Source of the DNA: Actinocatenispora thailandica
Lineage (GTDB): Bacteria > Actinomycetota > Actinomycetes > Mycobacteriales > Micromonosporaceae
Assembly: GCF_016865425.1 (NCBI RefSeq)
Contig: NZ_AP023355.1
Location: forward strand, 6,198,198 to 6,262,197
Length of the DNA stretch: 64,000 nt
Direction of reading: 5' to 3'
Both the position numbers and the translations under genes were made by a program. The stretch's first letter is position 1; each line of letters starts with the position of its first letter. Shown here piece after piece: positions 9,176 to 18,025 of this stretch. The notes under the pieces are model-generated. The model was given only the letters and a program-made list of their open reading frames with translations, did not search any database and was not told the DNA's origin.

Positions 9176-10501
9176 TTACTTGGTGGCGATCTGCTGGTTG
9201 AGCTTGCTGACGAGGCTGCGGGCGGTCGGCGGGACCGGCTTGCTGCCCTGGAACATCGGCTGGAACGTGTTGTCGATGGTGGTCTCGCAGGCGTTCCACA
9301 CCGGCGTTTCCGGCAGCAGCGTGGTGGGCCCGGTCGCGGCCTGCTGGAACGGAGCGAAGTCCTGCCCCTTGCCCTTCCAGTAGTCGAGGTAGGACTGGCC
9401 CTCGGACTTCAGCGCCGGCCACACGTAGCCGCCCGATCCCATGATGTGCTGGGACTCCGCCGACGCGAACCACTTCACGACCTCCCAGGCCGCCTTCTGG
9501 TTCTTGCCGGTCTTGGCCATCGCGAACGACAGTCCGTTGACGTTGTTGGCCGCGCCCTTCGGCCCGGACGGCAGGTTGGTGACCCCGACGGTGAACTTCA
9601 CCTTCGGCACGATGAACGGCAGGATCGCGTTGACACACGGGTACATCGCGACCTGCCCGCGGTTGAACAGGTCCAGCGCGGCGCCGGCCGACGGCGGGAA
9701 CGCGACGTGCCACTTGTTGATCAGGTCCGACTGCCACTGCAGCGCCTGGACCGCCTTGGACTCGTCGAAGGTGAACTTGCCGAACGGCTTGTCCATGAAG
9801 GTCCCGCCGTTCTGCGGGATCCAGTTCAGGTACTGCGTCTGGTTGTGGTTCTCGGCGCAGAAACCCCACTGCTCGACGTGCTTCGGGTCGAACCCGGCCT
9901 CGTCCGGGTGCTTGCCGTGCCGGTCCACGGTCAGCTTCCGGGCCAGCGCGAGCAGCGTGCCCGAACCGTCCGGCGCCCACGTCAGCTGACCCGGGTGCGG
10001 CAGTCCGGCCGCCTTGAACAGGTCGGCGTTGTACACCATCCCGGTGACGCCGAAGTCCGCCGGCATCCCGTACAGCTTCGACCGGTACTTGTACGACTCG
10101 ACGACCTGCGGGTAGAAGGCGGACGTGTCCACCGAGTCCCGCTTGACCAGGTCGGTCAGGTCGACCAGCACACCCTGGGTCACCAGCTCCGGGAAGTAGG
10201 AGACGGTGTTCCAGAAGATGTCCGGCCCCTTGCCGGCGGCGACCTCGGTGGTCAGCTTCGACCAGTACTGCGGGTAGGGCAGCTGCTCGACCTTGACGGT
10301 GATGTCGGGGTTCTTCTTGTGGAACGCCGCCGCGGACTTCTCGTAGCCCGGCTGCTGGGTCTCGTCCCAGATCCGGAACACGACCGTGCCTTTGCCGCTG
10401 CCCTGGCCGCCGCCGCTGGTGCCGCCGCAGGCGGCGAGTCCGAGTGCGGCGGCGCCGCCGGTCATCGCGGTGAGCACCGAGCGCCTCTGCCATCCGTGCA
10501 T
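9176..10501 (-). CDS. Carbohydrate ABC transporter solute-binding lipoprotein
   Basis: A 441-residue family 1 extracellular binding protein. The N-terminus has a twin-arginine-like stretch (QRRSVLTAMTGG) and a lipobox LAAC with Cys25, so it should be anchored to the outer face of the membrane. The mature part begins VVFRIWDETQQPGYEK and contains GKGPDIFWNTVSYFPELV, typical of CUT1 sugar-binding proteins. A strong ribosome-binding site (GAGGAG) precedes ATG 10501. It delivers sugar, probably an alpha-galactoside given the neighbouring GH36 gene, to the two permeases. No ATPase gene lies in the operon; a shared MsiK-type ATPase elsewhere is likely, as is common in actinomycetes. Confidence 0.92.
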   Translation of the reverse strand: MHGWQRRSVLTAMTGGAAALGLAACGGTSGGGQGSGKGTVVFRIWDETQQPGYEKSAAAFHKKNPDITVKVEQLPYPQYWSKLTTEVAAGKGPDIFWNTVSYFPELVTQGVLVDLTDLVKRDSVDTSAFYPQVVESYKYRSKLYGMPADFGVTGMVYNADLFKAAGLPHPGQLTWAPDGSGTLLALARKLTVDRHGKHPDEAGFDPKHVEQWGFCAENHNQTQYLNWIPQNGGTFMDKPFGKFTFDESKAVQALQWQSDLINKWHVAFPPSAGAALDLFNRGQVAMYPCVNAILPFIVPKVKFTVGVTNLPSGPKGAANNVNGLSFAMAKTGKNQKAAWEVVKWFASAESQHIMGSGGYVWPALKSEGQSYLDYWKGKGQDFAPFQQAATGPTTLLPETPVWNACETTIDNTFQPMFQGSKPVPPTARSLVSKLNQQIATK

Positions 10502-10527
10502 GGTGCAGTCTCCTCGGGTCGTACCAG

Positions 10528-10557
10528 GAGGCCCGACCCGAAGGGTGTCGGCGCCTC
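10528..10557. promoter_or_regulatory. Intercistronic stem-loop before binding-protein gene
   Basis: GAGGC (10528-10532) pairs with GCCTC (10553-10557), and the inner bases CCGAC/GTCGG extend the stem around a TTC loop. It lies in the 79-nt gap between the second permease gene and the binding-protein gene. Such hairpins often raise binding-protein mRNA over permease mRNA; that role here is inference. Confidence 0.5.
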
Positions 10558-10580
10558 TGACGGAAGTTGGTGGTGCGCGG

Positions 10581-11411
10581 TCACTTCAGGCCGGTGAGCG
10601 CGACCGAACGCACGATGGAACGTTGGAACAGCAGGAAAACCACGATCAGCGGCACCAGCGCGACGAAGCTGCCGGCCATCATCAGGTTGTAGTCGGCGCC
10701 GAGGTTCCCCTGCAGGGAGGCGATCCCCACGGTCACCACCCGGGTCGAGTCGGACGAGCTGATGATCAGCGGCCACAGGAAGTTGTGCCAGGAGAAGACG
10801 ATGGTCAGGATCGTCAGGGTGCCGAGGATCGGCTTGCTCAGCGGCAGGATTACCCGCAGCAGGATCGACATGGTGCCGGCGCCGTCGATGCGCGCCGCGT
10901 CCTCCAGGTCGGCCGGCAGCGTCTGGAAGAACTGCCGCATCAGGAAGATGCCGTACGGCGAGCCGAGCAGGTACGGCGCGACCAGCCCCAGCCAGGTGTC
11001 CACCCAGCCGATCTGCCGCATGATCAGGTACAGCGGGATCATCGTGACCACGTTCGGCACCATCAGCGTCGCCACGTACGCCCAGAACAGCAGTTGCCGT
11101 CCGGGGAACCGCATCCGGGCGAACGCGTACGCGGCGAAGGTGGTGAACACCAGCTGCCCGATCGTGAGTACGACGGTCAGCAGCACGGTGTGCCACAGGT
11201 AGGCCAGGAACGACACGTTCGCGATCGAGCCGTCGAACAGCGAGACGAAGTTCGCCAGGGTGCCCGGCACCGCCGGCAGCCACGGCGCCGTCGAGTTCAG
11301 CTGCGGCGCCGTCTTCAGCGACGTGAACACCACCATCAGGTACGGGAAGACCGACACGAACGCGCCGACCACCAGCACCGCGTACACGGCAAGCTTTGCG
11401 CCGCGCTTCAT
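10581..11411 (-). CDS. Carbohydrate ABC transporter permease (MalG type)
   Basis: A 276-residue inner-membrane permease with about six hydrophobic segments. The EAA-loop motif is DLEDAARIDGAGTMSILLRVILPLSKP (about residues 170-196), which docks onto the ATPase. Length and the ending typical of CUT1 family proteins (VRSVALTGLK) match MalG. It starts at ATG 11411, 10 nt after the MalF-type permease gene, and would form the heterodimeric channel with it. Confidence 0.94.
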   Translation of the reverse strand: MKRGAKLAVYAVLVVGAFVSVFPYLMVVFTSLKTAPQLNSTAPWLPAVPGTLANFVSLFDGSIANVSFLAYLWHTVLLTVVLTIGQLVFTTFAAYAFARMRFPGRQLLFWAYVATLMVPNVVTMIPLYLIMRQIGWVDTWLGLVAPYLLGSPYGIFLMRQFFQTLPADLEDAARIDGAGTMSILLRVILPLSKPILGTLTILTIVFSWHNFLWPLIISSSDSTRVVTVGIASLQGNLGADYNLMMAGSFVALVPLIVVFLLFQRSIVRSVALTGLK

Positions 11412-11421
11412 CGTCGATCCC

Positions 11422-12423
11422 CTAGCTGTAGTCGTACGTGGTGCGCTTGCGGAAGTAGAGCACCTGGGCGAGCGTGAGCAGCAGCAACAGGCCGAACAGC
11501 AGCATCGCCAGGGCCGACGCGTACCCGTCGTCGAAGTTCTGGAACGCGGTGGCGTAGATCTTGAAGTTGAGCACCGTGGTCGCGTCGTCCGGCCCGCCCT
11601 TGGTCATCGCGAACACCGTGTCGAACACCTGGAACGACCCGATGATGCTGGTGACCAGGACGAAGAACATGGTCGGGCGCAGCAGCGGCAGGGTGATCGC
11701 GAAGAACTGCTGCACCCGGCCGGCGCCGTCCAGCCGGGACGCCTCGTACAGGTGCTCCGGGATGCCCTGCAACCCGGCCAGGAAGAACAGCATCGTGTAA
11801 CCTGTGCCGCCCCACACCCCGACCGCCGCCACCGCGGGCAGCGCCAGGGCCGGCGAGGCGAGCCAGGCGACCGGGTCGACGCCGAACAGGCCGAGGAAGC
11901 CGTCCAGCGCCCCGTTCTGGGTGGAGAAGATCCACTTCCAGACCTCACCCATCACCACCGGCGTGGCCATCCAGGGGATCACGAAGAACGCCCGCAGGAA
12001 GCGGATCCCGCGCAGCCTGGTGTTCAGCAGGATCGCGAGCAGCAGCGCCAGGATCGTCTGGGCCGGGATCGCGATCAGCACGTACAGTGCGGTCACCGCG
12101 ACCGAGTGCCAGACCGTGCCGTCGCCCGCCATCCGCCGGTAGTTCGCCAGCCCGACGAACTCCGGCGGCGCCAGCATGCTCCACTTGAACAGGCTGACGA
12201 CCGCCACGATCACCACCGGCGCCAGCAGGAACGCCAGCACCCCGAACAGGCTCGGCCCGAGGAACGCGTACGCGGTCGCCGCTTCGCGCAGCCGGCGGGC
12301 GCCGGCGCCCCGGCGGGTCGGTCGCGCCGGCCCGGCCGGTACCGCGGGATCCCGGCGGGCGGCGGTACCCGGGGGTGACGAGGCGCCGCTCGGCGCGCGA
12401 GACGTTGCCGCGGGCCCTGACAT
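11422..12423 (-). CDS. Carbohydrate ABC transporter permease (MalF type)
   Basis: A 333-residue permease with a Pro/Ala/Arg-rich cytoplasmic N-terminus of about 45 residues, then six transmembrane segments beginning TAYAFLGPSLFGVLAFLL. The EAA loop is HLYEASRLDGAGRVQQFFAITLP. The ATG at 12423 is chosen over ATG 12450 because a GGAGGTG ribosome-binding site lies 6 nt upstream of it. It is the first gene of the operon (permease, permease, binding protein, GH36, AraC). The 337 nt upstream would hold the promoter and the putative operator at 12595. Confidence 0.92.
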   Translation of the reverse strand: MSGPAATSRAPSGASSPPGTAARRDPAVPAGPARPTRRGAGARRLREAATAYAFLGPSLFGVLAFLLAPVVIVAVVSLFKWSMLAPPEFVGLANYRRMAGDGTVWHSVAVTALYVLIAIPAQTILALLLAILLNTRLRGIRFLRAFFVIPWMATPVVMGEVWKWIFSTQNGALDGFLGLFGVDPVAWLASPALALPAVAAVGVWGGTGYTMLFFLAGLQGIPEHLYEASRLDGAGRVQQFFAITLPLLRPTMFFVLVTSIIGSFQVFDTVFAMTKGGPDDATTVLNFKIYATAFQNFDDGYASALAMLLFGLLLLLTLAQVLYFRKRTTYDYS

Positions 12424-12594
12424 CGCCGACACCTCCGCTCCGGTACGCATGCATGCGGACGCTGCCGAGCGATCCGGCGTGGCGCCACGGGAAGCGACCG
12501 CCGCGGGCCCGGATCACCCGGTTGTCCAGGGACGTTGTTCGGGATCGAGGCTAGGATCCGGCCCCGGGCAGGGACATGGCCGGTGTTGCCGTGC

Positions 12595-12613
12595 TTTTGT
12601 CCGATCCTGCTGC
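12595..12613. promoter_or_regulatory. Putative AraC-type operator, site B
   Basis: TTTTGTCCGATCCTGCTGC lies about 172 nt before the first gene of the sugar operon and matches site A (6373-6391) at 16 of 19 bases. Conserved orientation and distance at two leftward genes suggest one regulator, most simply the AraC protein encoded in the operon. Confidence 0.5.
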
Positions 12614-12724
12614 CCGCTCACCGGACCACCGGCGCGAGCGACGGTGACCGGTGCCCGTTTCACCCGTTACCCGATGCGATCATCACGAACAGGCATGAGT
12701 TGTGACCGCACGGTGCCCCGCCGG

Positions 12725-12754
12725 TTGGTTACCGACCACGATTTTGTCTACCGT
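12725..12754 (+). promoter_or_regulatory. Promoter of leaderless CGNR gene
   Basis: TTGGTT (12725-12730) and TACCGT (12749-12754) are separated by 18 bp. The GTG start follows 6 nt after the -10 box, so transcription should begin at or near the start codon. Confidence 0.5.
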
Positions 12755-12760
12755 AGGTCC

Positions 12761-13285
12761 GTGGACTTCGACGCGTACGCGCAGACGGCGGTCACACTGG
12801 CGAACCTCCCGGCCGACGACCCGATCGACCCGGCGGTCGTCTTCGGCCCGGACACCCGGGCCGCGCAGGAGGCCGGGGAGCGCGATCTGGCCACCGTGCG
12901 ACGCGCCGGCAGGCGGCTGCGGCGGGTGTTCGAGCTCGGCGCCAGCGGTCGCGACAGCGACGCCGTCGACGAGCTGAACGCGCTGCTGGTCGCCTATCCG
13001 GTGCAGCCGCACATCTCCGGCCACGACGGCAAGTCCTGGCACGTGCACGTCACCGGCCGCGGCTCCACCGCCAGCGCCGAACACATCGCCGGCGCGGTCT
13101 GGGGGCTGTCGGTGTGGCTGTGCGAGCACGGCAGCGACCGGTTCGGCGTGTGCGCCGACGAGCACTGCGGCAACGTCTACCTGGACACCTCGTCGAACAA
13201 CTGCCGCCGGTTCTGCTCGGAGCGCTGCGCCACCCGCTCGCACGTCGCCGCCCACCGCGCCCGCAAGCGCGCCGCCGCCGTCTGA
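12761..13285 (+). CDS. CGNR zinc-finger, ABATE-domain protein
   Basis: A 174-residue protein. The N-terminal ABATE-like domain begins VDFDAYAQTAVTLANLP. The C-terminal CGNR zinc finger (about residues 127-165) has CADEHCGNVYLD, RRFCSERCATR and VAAHRARK, with two Cys pairs for zinc. Such proteins are abundant in actinomycetes and are thought to be transcription regulators acting on metabolites. The GTG start is supported by the -10 box 6 nt upstream. The classical C-x-N-R spacing of the name motif is replaced by C-A-T-R, so the finger is slightly divergent. It converges on a DUF2625 gene. Confidence 0.88.
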   Translation: MDFDAYAQTAVTLANLPADDPIDPAVVFGPDTRAAQEAGERDLATVRRAGRRLRRVFELGASGRDSDAVDELNALLVAYPVQPHISGHDGKSWHVHVTGRGSTASAEHIAGAVWGLSVWLCEHGSDRFGVCADEHCGNVYLDTSSNNCRRFCSERCATRSHVAAHRARKRAAAV

Positions 13286-13315
13286 TCCCGCCCCGCCCCG
13301 CCCCGGCCGGGCCTC

Positions 13316-13376
13316 GTTGATCATGGCGTTATCTGGTGGGTAAGCGCTTGCCGCAGCAGACAACGCCATGATCGAC
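13316..13376. repeat. 61-bp palindromic element, copy 2
   Basis: Left arm GTTGATCATGGCGTTATC (13316-13333) pairs with 13359-13376 at 16 of 18 bases around a 25-nt centre with TAAGCGCTTGCC. Relative to the other copies, a T-to-C change in the left arm (GGCGTT) is matched in the right arm (AACGCC). That keeps the pair intact and argues for selection on structure. It lies between convergent genes. Confidence 0.85.
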
Positions 13377-13403
13377 ACGGACCCGCGCGGGCCGTGCGGG
13401 CGG

Positions 13404-14123
13404 TCAGGCGCGCTTGGCGCGCTCCGCGGTCAGCTCGTCGAGCAGGCCGTACAGCTCGTCGGTGCCGACGGCCTCGCGTTCGGAGCCGGCGATCTGCGCC
13501 CGCCCCTCCTTCGTGTACACCGGCGGGTAGAGCGACAGCAGCCGGTCCGGCGGCACCGCGGACACCTCCGCCTCCCAGCCGGGCCAGCGCAGGTCGTGGT
13601 AGAAGTCGACGATGGCGCCGCCGACCAACAGCGACAGCCAGTCGCGGTAGGCCCAGGACAGCGGTTCCCAGCGCAGCGTGTCCGGCCCCAGGTAACAGAT
13701 CTCGCCGGGCTCGCCGGGCAGCACGACATTGTCCACAGTGGACTCATCGGTGTCCGGGTGGCGACCCCGGATCACGTACCGACCGCCCAGCACGTCGGCA
13801 CCGACGAGCAGGTGACCCGCAGCCTCCGGGTCGGGGTTGACGGCCGCCAGGTCGGGCAGCCGACGCTGCGGGCAACCCCCGCCGTACACCCGGAGCCAGC
13901 CGTTGTCCACCAGCACGCCGCCGGTGTGCATCGCCATCGCGCCGAGCCAGCTGTCCGCGGTGGCACCGATCTGGCGCAGGCACCGCTCGCCCGCCGCCGG
14001 GTCGACCGGTAACACCTCCACCGAGACCGCGCCGTCGGACAGCATGGCCGAGATCTCCGGCCACGCTGGACTGCCCTGCATCACCAGGTCGCGACGCGGC
14101 CTGGCTCGTCCGGTAACCGCCAT
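13404..14123 (-). CDS. DUF2625 family protein
   Basis: A 239-residue protein matching DUF2625 along its length: EVLPVDPAAGERCLRQIGAT, GAMAMHTGGVLVDNGWLRVYGGG, then GADVLGGRYVIRG, LGPDTLRWEPLSWAYRDWL and FYHDLRWPGWEAEV. No signal peptide or membrane segment is visible. The family has no established function. The ATG at 14123 lies 11 nt after the isomerase gene stop, so the two are probably co-transcribed. The C-terminus ends in a short basic helix. Confidence 0.82.
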   Translation of the reverse strand: MAVTGRARPRRDLVMQGSPAWPEISAMLSDGAVSVEVLPVDPAAGERCLRQIGATADSWLGAMAMHTGGVLVDNGWLRVYGGGCPQRRLPDLAAVNPDPEAAGHLLVGADVLGGRYVIRGRHPDTDESTVDNVVLPGEPGEICYLGPDTLRWEPLSWAYRDWLSLLVGGAIVDFYHDLRWPGWEAEVSAVPPDRLLSLYPPVYTKEGRAQIAGSEREAVGTDELYGLLDELTAERAKRA

Positions 14124-14134
14124 GGGGGAAGCCT

Positions 14135-14959
14135 CTAGACGTCGGCAGTGGAGGGAAGAGTCAGATGGGTCCGGGCGAACGCGAGGGTCTCGGCCAGCGC
14201 CGCCTCCCGGCCGGCCCGGTCCATCTTGCGGGTGGCGATCTCGACGCCGACCGACTGCACGTGGCCGTCGGTGGCGAGCTTGCGCAGCACGTCGGCGCAC
14301 GGCATGGTGCCGCGGCCGGGCACCAGGTGCGCATCCCGGCCCGGCGAGTTGCCGTCACCGAGATGCAGATGGGTCAGCGCGGAACCCATCCGGTCGGCGA
14401 GCGCCAGCGGGTCGGCGCCGGCCGCCGCGCAGTGCGAGATGTCCAGCGTGTAGTCGTGGTAGCCGACCACCGTCGGGTCCCAGTCGGGCGAGTACGGCAC
14501 GAAGCGGCGGCCGGCCATCTTCACCCAGTACATGTTCTCCACGGCGAACCGGACACTGCGGTGCGCGGCGCGCAACTTGTCCAGCCCGGCGGAGAACGTG
14601 CGGGCGTACTCCCGCTGCCAGAAGAACGGCGGGTGCACCACGACGGTGCCGGCGTTGAGCTCCTCGGCCATCACCGCGGCGCGGCGCAGCCGCTCCCACG
14701 GGTCCGGACTCCACACCCGCTGGGTCATCAGCAGGCACGGCGCGTGCACGGTGCCGATCGGGATGTTGTAGTGCTCGGCCAGGCCGCGCAGCGCGCCGAT
14801 GTCCTGGCTCACCGCGTCGGTCCACACCATGATCTCGACGCCGTCGTACCCGAGTTTCACAGCCAGCTCGAAGGCCACCGCCGTCGGCTCCGGATACACC
14901 GCCGAGGTGGACAGCAGAACCGGGACCGGGTGCCGACTGTGCTTTGCGTCGGATGTCAC
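14135..14959 (-). CDS. Sugar phosphate isomerase/epimerase-like TIM-barrel protein
   Basis: A 274-residue AP-endonuclease-2/xylose-isomerase-like TIM barrel: LGYDGVEIMVWTD, IGTVHAPCLL, GTVVVHPPF, FAVENMY, LDISHCAAAG and THLHLGDG provide the usual His/Glu/Asp metal ligands. The GTG start at 14959 has TAGGCT 6 nt upstream, suggesting a leaderless mRNA. In many actinomycetes this gene sits between ppx and proC; here ppx is upstream on the same strand and DUF2625 occupies the next place. The substrate is unknown. Confidence 0.85.
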   Translation of the reverse strand: MTSDAKHSRHPVPVLLSTSAVYPEPTAVAFELAVKLGYDGVEIMVWTDAVSQDIGALRGLAEHYNIPIGTVHAPCLLMTQRVWSPDPWERLRRAAVMAEELNAGTVVVHPPFFWQREYARTFSAGLDKLRAAHRSVRFAVENMYWVKMAGRRFVPYSPDWDPTVVGYHDYTLDISHCAAAGADPLALADRMGSALTHLHLGDGNSPGRDAHLVPGRGTMPCADVLRKLATDGHVQSVGVEIATRKMDRAGREAALAETLAFARTHLTLPSTADV

Positions 14960-15067
14960 CGGTACAGCCTAATAGCCAACGCAGCCGCCGGCATCATCAC
15001 CCTCCGTAGACCACCCGGACACGGCGCCTGCCGCCCCGCTGACCTGCGGAATCGTCGCGGGCGTGGG

Positions 15068-15997
15068 TCAGGTGCCGCGGAGCCAGTCCAGCCGCCGCAG
15101 GATCACGCCCTCCCGCAGCGCCCACGGGCACAGGTCGACCGACGGCAGTTCCAGCCGGCCGAGCGCCTGCTCGGCCACCACGCCGCCGGCCAGCAGCTGG
15201 TGCGCCCGCGCCGCGCTCACCCCGTCCAGCTCGGCCAGCCCCGCCGACGGGATCCGGCGGACGAAGCCGAGGACCTGGTGCAGCCCGGTCCGGGTGAGGC
15301 TGCGCGGCACCCGGATGCCCGCGGCCGACGGCGCCGCGCCGGCCAGCCGGGCCAGGCTGCGAAACGTCTTGGAGGTGGCGACCGCGCGGTCCGGCCGCAG
15401 CGACCCGAGTTCGGCGACCACGCCGTCGAGCAGGCCGCCGACGTGATCGGTCAACGCGGTCAGCTCGGCCGCGCACGGCGGGTCGGCGGACAGCCACTCG
15501 CGGGTCAGCCGGCCGGCGCCGAGCGGAACCGACAGGGCGACGTCCGGCGACTCGTCGATGCCGCAGGCGACCTCCAGCGAGCCACCGCCGATGTCCAGCA
15601 CCAGCAGTGTCCCGGCCGACCAGCCGAACCAGCGCCGCACCGCGAAGAACGTCAGCCGCGCCTCGTCCACGCCGGACAGCACCTGCAGATCGACCCCCGC
15701 CTCGGTACGGACCCGGTCGAGCACCGCCGCCGAGTTCGTCGCGTCCCGGACCGCGGAGGTGGCGAACGCGAGCAGGTCGTCGGCGCCGATCCGGTCGGCC
15801 TCGGCGTGCGCTTCGCGTACCGCGGCGACCAGGGTGTCCGCGCCGGTCCTGGTGAGCGTGCCGTCCGGGCCGATCTGCTCGGCCAGCCGCAGCGTCCACT
15901 TCATCGAGGTCACCGGCCACGGGTGGGCACCCGGATGCGCGTCCAGCACCAGCAGATGCACGGTGTTGGACCCGACGTCGATCACTCCGAGCCGCAC
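15068..15997 (-). CDS. Ppx/GppA family phosphatase
   Basis: A 309-residue exopolyphosphatase/pppGpp phosphatase-like protein of the short actinobacterial type. It has the ASKHA-fold motifs [15 protein letters not shown] at the N-terminus, [12 protein letters not shown] near residue 80, and [13 protein letters not shown] near 130. The family removes terminal phosphate from polyphosphate or pppGpp. GTG 15997 is chosen because the conserved sequence begins there; an upstream start would add 18 low-complexity residues. Its position near phoU and regX3 is the usual one and fits phosphate metabolism. Confidence 0.88.
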   Translation of the reverse strand: MRLGVIDVGSNTVHLLVLDAHPGAHPWPVTSMKWTLRLAEQIGPDGTLTRTGADTLVAAVREAHAEADRIGADDLLAFATSAVRDATNSAAVLDRVRTEAGVDLQVLSGVDEARLTFFAVRRWFGWSAGTLLVLDIGGGSLEVACGIDESPDVALSVPLGAGRLTREWLSADPPCAAELTALTDHVGGLLDGVVAELGSLRPDRAVATSKTFRSLARLAGAAPSAAGIRVPRSLTRTGLHQVLGFVRRIPSAGLAELDGVSAARAHQLLAGGVVAEQALGRLELPSVDLCPWALREGVILRRLDWLRGT

Positions 15998-16301
15998 GAA
16001 TCCGAACCCTAGCGGTTCGCCGGGCACCGGGGCGCCCGGCGCGGCCGGCACATCGCGGCGCCATTCGACGCCCGGACCGTTCGGGCGAGGGCGTGCGCCC
16101 GCCGCGCGGTACTGGGTGCGAACGGGGTTGAAACAGGGCGAAGTATCACGAGCCGCGCCCGCGGCCCCGGTGCCCCGGGCTCGGGCGGCAGCACCGCGCG
16201 GTTACGGCCGAGTCCCGCTCGCCGACCGCCTTGCACCCGGCGGCCGGCATTCGTTGCCGGGGACGTCGCCCGACGCCCGGACCACTGCGTACGCTGGTCG
16301 G

Positions 16302-17129
16302 GTGGCGACGAAGCGGGTACAGGTGCAGGTGACGGTCGAGGACCCGGACGAGCCGAGGTCTCGTGAGGTGCCGCTCGACTTTCCGCGCGAGTGGATCGAG
16401 TTCACCGATCCGACCGACGACGAGCACGTGGTGCGCGCCGACCTGACCTGGCTGCTGTCGCGCTGGCAGTGCATCTTCGGCGCCGGCTGCCACGGGATCA
16501 TCGCCGGGCTGGCCGAGAACGGCTGCTGCTCGCACGGCGCGTTCTTCACCGACGGCGACGACGAGAAGCGGGTCCGCGCCGCGGTCAAGAAACTCACCCC
16601 GGAGACCTGGCAGCACTACACCACCGGGTTCAAGAATTGGACCGAGGTGGACAGCACCGACGGCGAGGCGGACGGCCGCAAGACCCGTGTCGTCGACGGC
16701 GCCTGCATCTTCCACAACCGGGCCGGCTTCTCCGGCGGGTACGGCTGCGCGCTGCACGCCCAGGCGCTCCGCGACGGCGTGCACCCGCTGGAGTACAAGC
16801 CGGACGTGTGCTGGCAGCTGCCGATCCGCCGGCTGCAGGAATGGGAGGACCGGCCGGACGGCACCCGGGTGCTGGTCGACACGCTCGGCGAGTACGACCG
16901 GCGCGGCTGGGGCGAGGGCGGCCACGACCTGCACTGGTGGTGCACGTCGTCGCCGGAGGCGCACACCGGCGGTGAGGCCGTCTACCGGTCGTACGAGCCG
17001 GAGCTGACCGAGCTGATCGGCAAGGAGGCGTACGGGCGGCTCGCCGAGCTGTGCGCCGCCCGGGAGAAGCGCGGCCTCGTCGCCGAGCACCCCGCCACCG
17101 CCGCCGCCCCCAAGCGCCGCCGCCGCTGA
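16302..17129 (+). CDS. Conserved Cys-rich protein of unknown function
   Basis: A 275-residue protein without signal peptide or membrane segment. It contains a set of Cys and His residues: [42 protein letters not shown] and [10 protein letters not shown]. The spacing resembles metal-chelating Cys clusters of the YkgJ/DUF3109 kind, so a bound zinc or iron centre is plausible, but no function is established. The body is unusually rich in Trp. The C-terminus ends in a basic AAPKRRRR tail. GTG 16302 is preceded by TACGCT with 6 nt spacing, indicating a leaderless transcript. It converges on regX3. Confidence 0.75.
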   Translation: MATKRVQVQVTVEDPDEPRSREVPLDFPREWIEFTDPTDDEHVVRADLTWLLSRWQCIFGAGCHGIIAGLAENGCCSHGAFFTDGDDEKRVRAAVKKLTPETWQHYTTGFKNWTEVDSTDGEADGRKTRVVDGACIFHNRAGFSGGYGCALHAQALRDGVHPLEYKPDVCWQLPIRRLQEWEDRPDGTRVLVDTLGEYDRRGWGEGGHDLHWWCTSSPEAHTGGEAVYRSYEPELTELIGKEAYGRLAELCAAREKRGLVAEHPATAAAPKRRRR

Positions 17130-17224
17130 CCCCGGCCCCGCCCAGTCCCCGCAGACCGAAGCGAAGCGAGGCCCCCCACCTCATTGCCCTGACGGTGATG
17201 TGTGACGACGTGAGCGAGGCGAGT

Positions 17225-17310
17225 CCGATTCGTTCGCTCGCAAGCCGAGCCCGGGCGCCGTGTGCGTCAGCACTCAAGCCCGGGATCGGCACCGCGAGCG
17301 GGCGAATCGG
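17225..17310. terminator. Long inverted repeat between convergent genes
   Basis: CCGATTCGTTCGCTCGC (17225-17241) pairs with 17294-17310 at 15 of 17 bases around a 52-nt loop, which itself contains AGCCCGGG and CCCGGG. It lies between the Cys-rich gene and regX3, which converge, and probably terminates both. Confidence 0.5.
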
Positions 17311-17332
17311 TTCGCCGCAGCGCCACCAACCC

Positions 17333-18013
17333 TCACGACTCGAACTTGTAGCCGAGGCCGCGGACGGTGACGATGTAGCGCGGGCTGGACGGCTCGGGTT
17401 CGATCTTGCCGCGCAGCCGCTTCACGTGCACGTCCAGCGTCTTGGTGTCGCCGACGTAGTCGGCGCCCCAGATCCGGTCGATCAGCTGGCCCCGGGTGAG
17501 CACCCGGCCGGCGTTGCGCAGGAACATCTCCAGCAGCTCGAACTCCTTGAGCGGCAGGGAGACCCCGTCGCCGCCGACGGTGACCACGTGCCGGTCGACG
17601 TCCATCCGGACCGGGCCGGCGGCGAGCGTCGGCGACTCGGCCTCGGTGGGTTCGGACCGGCGCCGCAGCACGGCGCGGATCCGGGCGACGAGCTCGCGCG
17701 GCGAGTACGGCTTGGTCACGTAGTCGTCGGCGCCGATCTCCAGCCCGACCACCTTGTCGATCTCCGCATCGCGGGCGGTGACCATGATGATCGGCACGTT
17801 GGAGCGCTGCCGGATCTGCCGGCACACCTCGCTGCCGGACATCTCCGGCAGCATCAGGTCGAGCAGCACGATGTCGGCGCCGGTGCGCTCGAACGAGGTG
17901 AGCGCCTCGGTGCCGGTGGCCGCGACGGAGACCTCGAAGCCCTCCTTGCGCAGCATGTACGACAGGGCGTCGGAGAACGACTCCTCGTCTTCCACGACCA
18001 GTACGCGGGTCAC
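17333..18013 (-). CDS. regX3: OmpR-family response regulator, RegX3/PhoP type
   Basis: A 226-residue regulator. The receiver domain (1-115) has DEE9-11, phosphoacceptor Asp52 in IVLLDLMLPEMSG, and Lys101 in VTKPYSPREL. The winged helix (about 130-225) has LPLKEFELLEMFLRNAGRVLTR and LDVHVKRLRGKIE. The final GLGYKFE is typical of PhoP/RegX3. It follows the SenX3-like kinase gene by 12 nt, and PhoU is encoded divergently, so this is the phosphate-response regulator (RegX3 in mycobacteria, PhoP in Streptomyces). It probably binds the direct repeats at 19402-19440. Confidence 0.92.
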   Translation of the reverse strand: MTRVLVVEDEESFSDALSYMLRKEGFEVSVAATGTEALTSFERTGADIVLLDLMLPEMSGSEVCRQIRQRSNVPIIMVTARDAEIDKVVGLEIGADDYVTKPYSPRELVARIRAVLRRRSEPTEAESPTLAAGPVRMDVDRHVVTVGGDGVSLPLKEFELLEMFLRNAGRVLTRGQLIDRIWGADYVGDTKTLDVHVKRLRGKIEPEPSSPRYIVTVRGLGYKFES

Positions 18014-18025
18014 GGCGGTCCTTTC

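Larger units (their letters stand above)
12424..12760. other. Divergent intergenic region, sugar operon / CGNR gene
   Basis: No gene is supported in these 337 bp. The region contains the probable operator at 12595-12613 serving the leftward sugar operon and the rightward promoter at 12725-12754 of the CGNR regulator. Confidence 0.7.

Noticed and set aside
13730-13745. Recurring TCCACAGTGGA-like palindromes (also near 31503 and 59490)
   Set aside because: They lie inside coding sequence and are too short to separate from codon-driven recurrence by eye.
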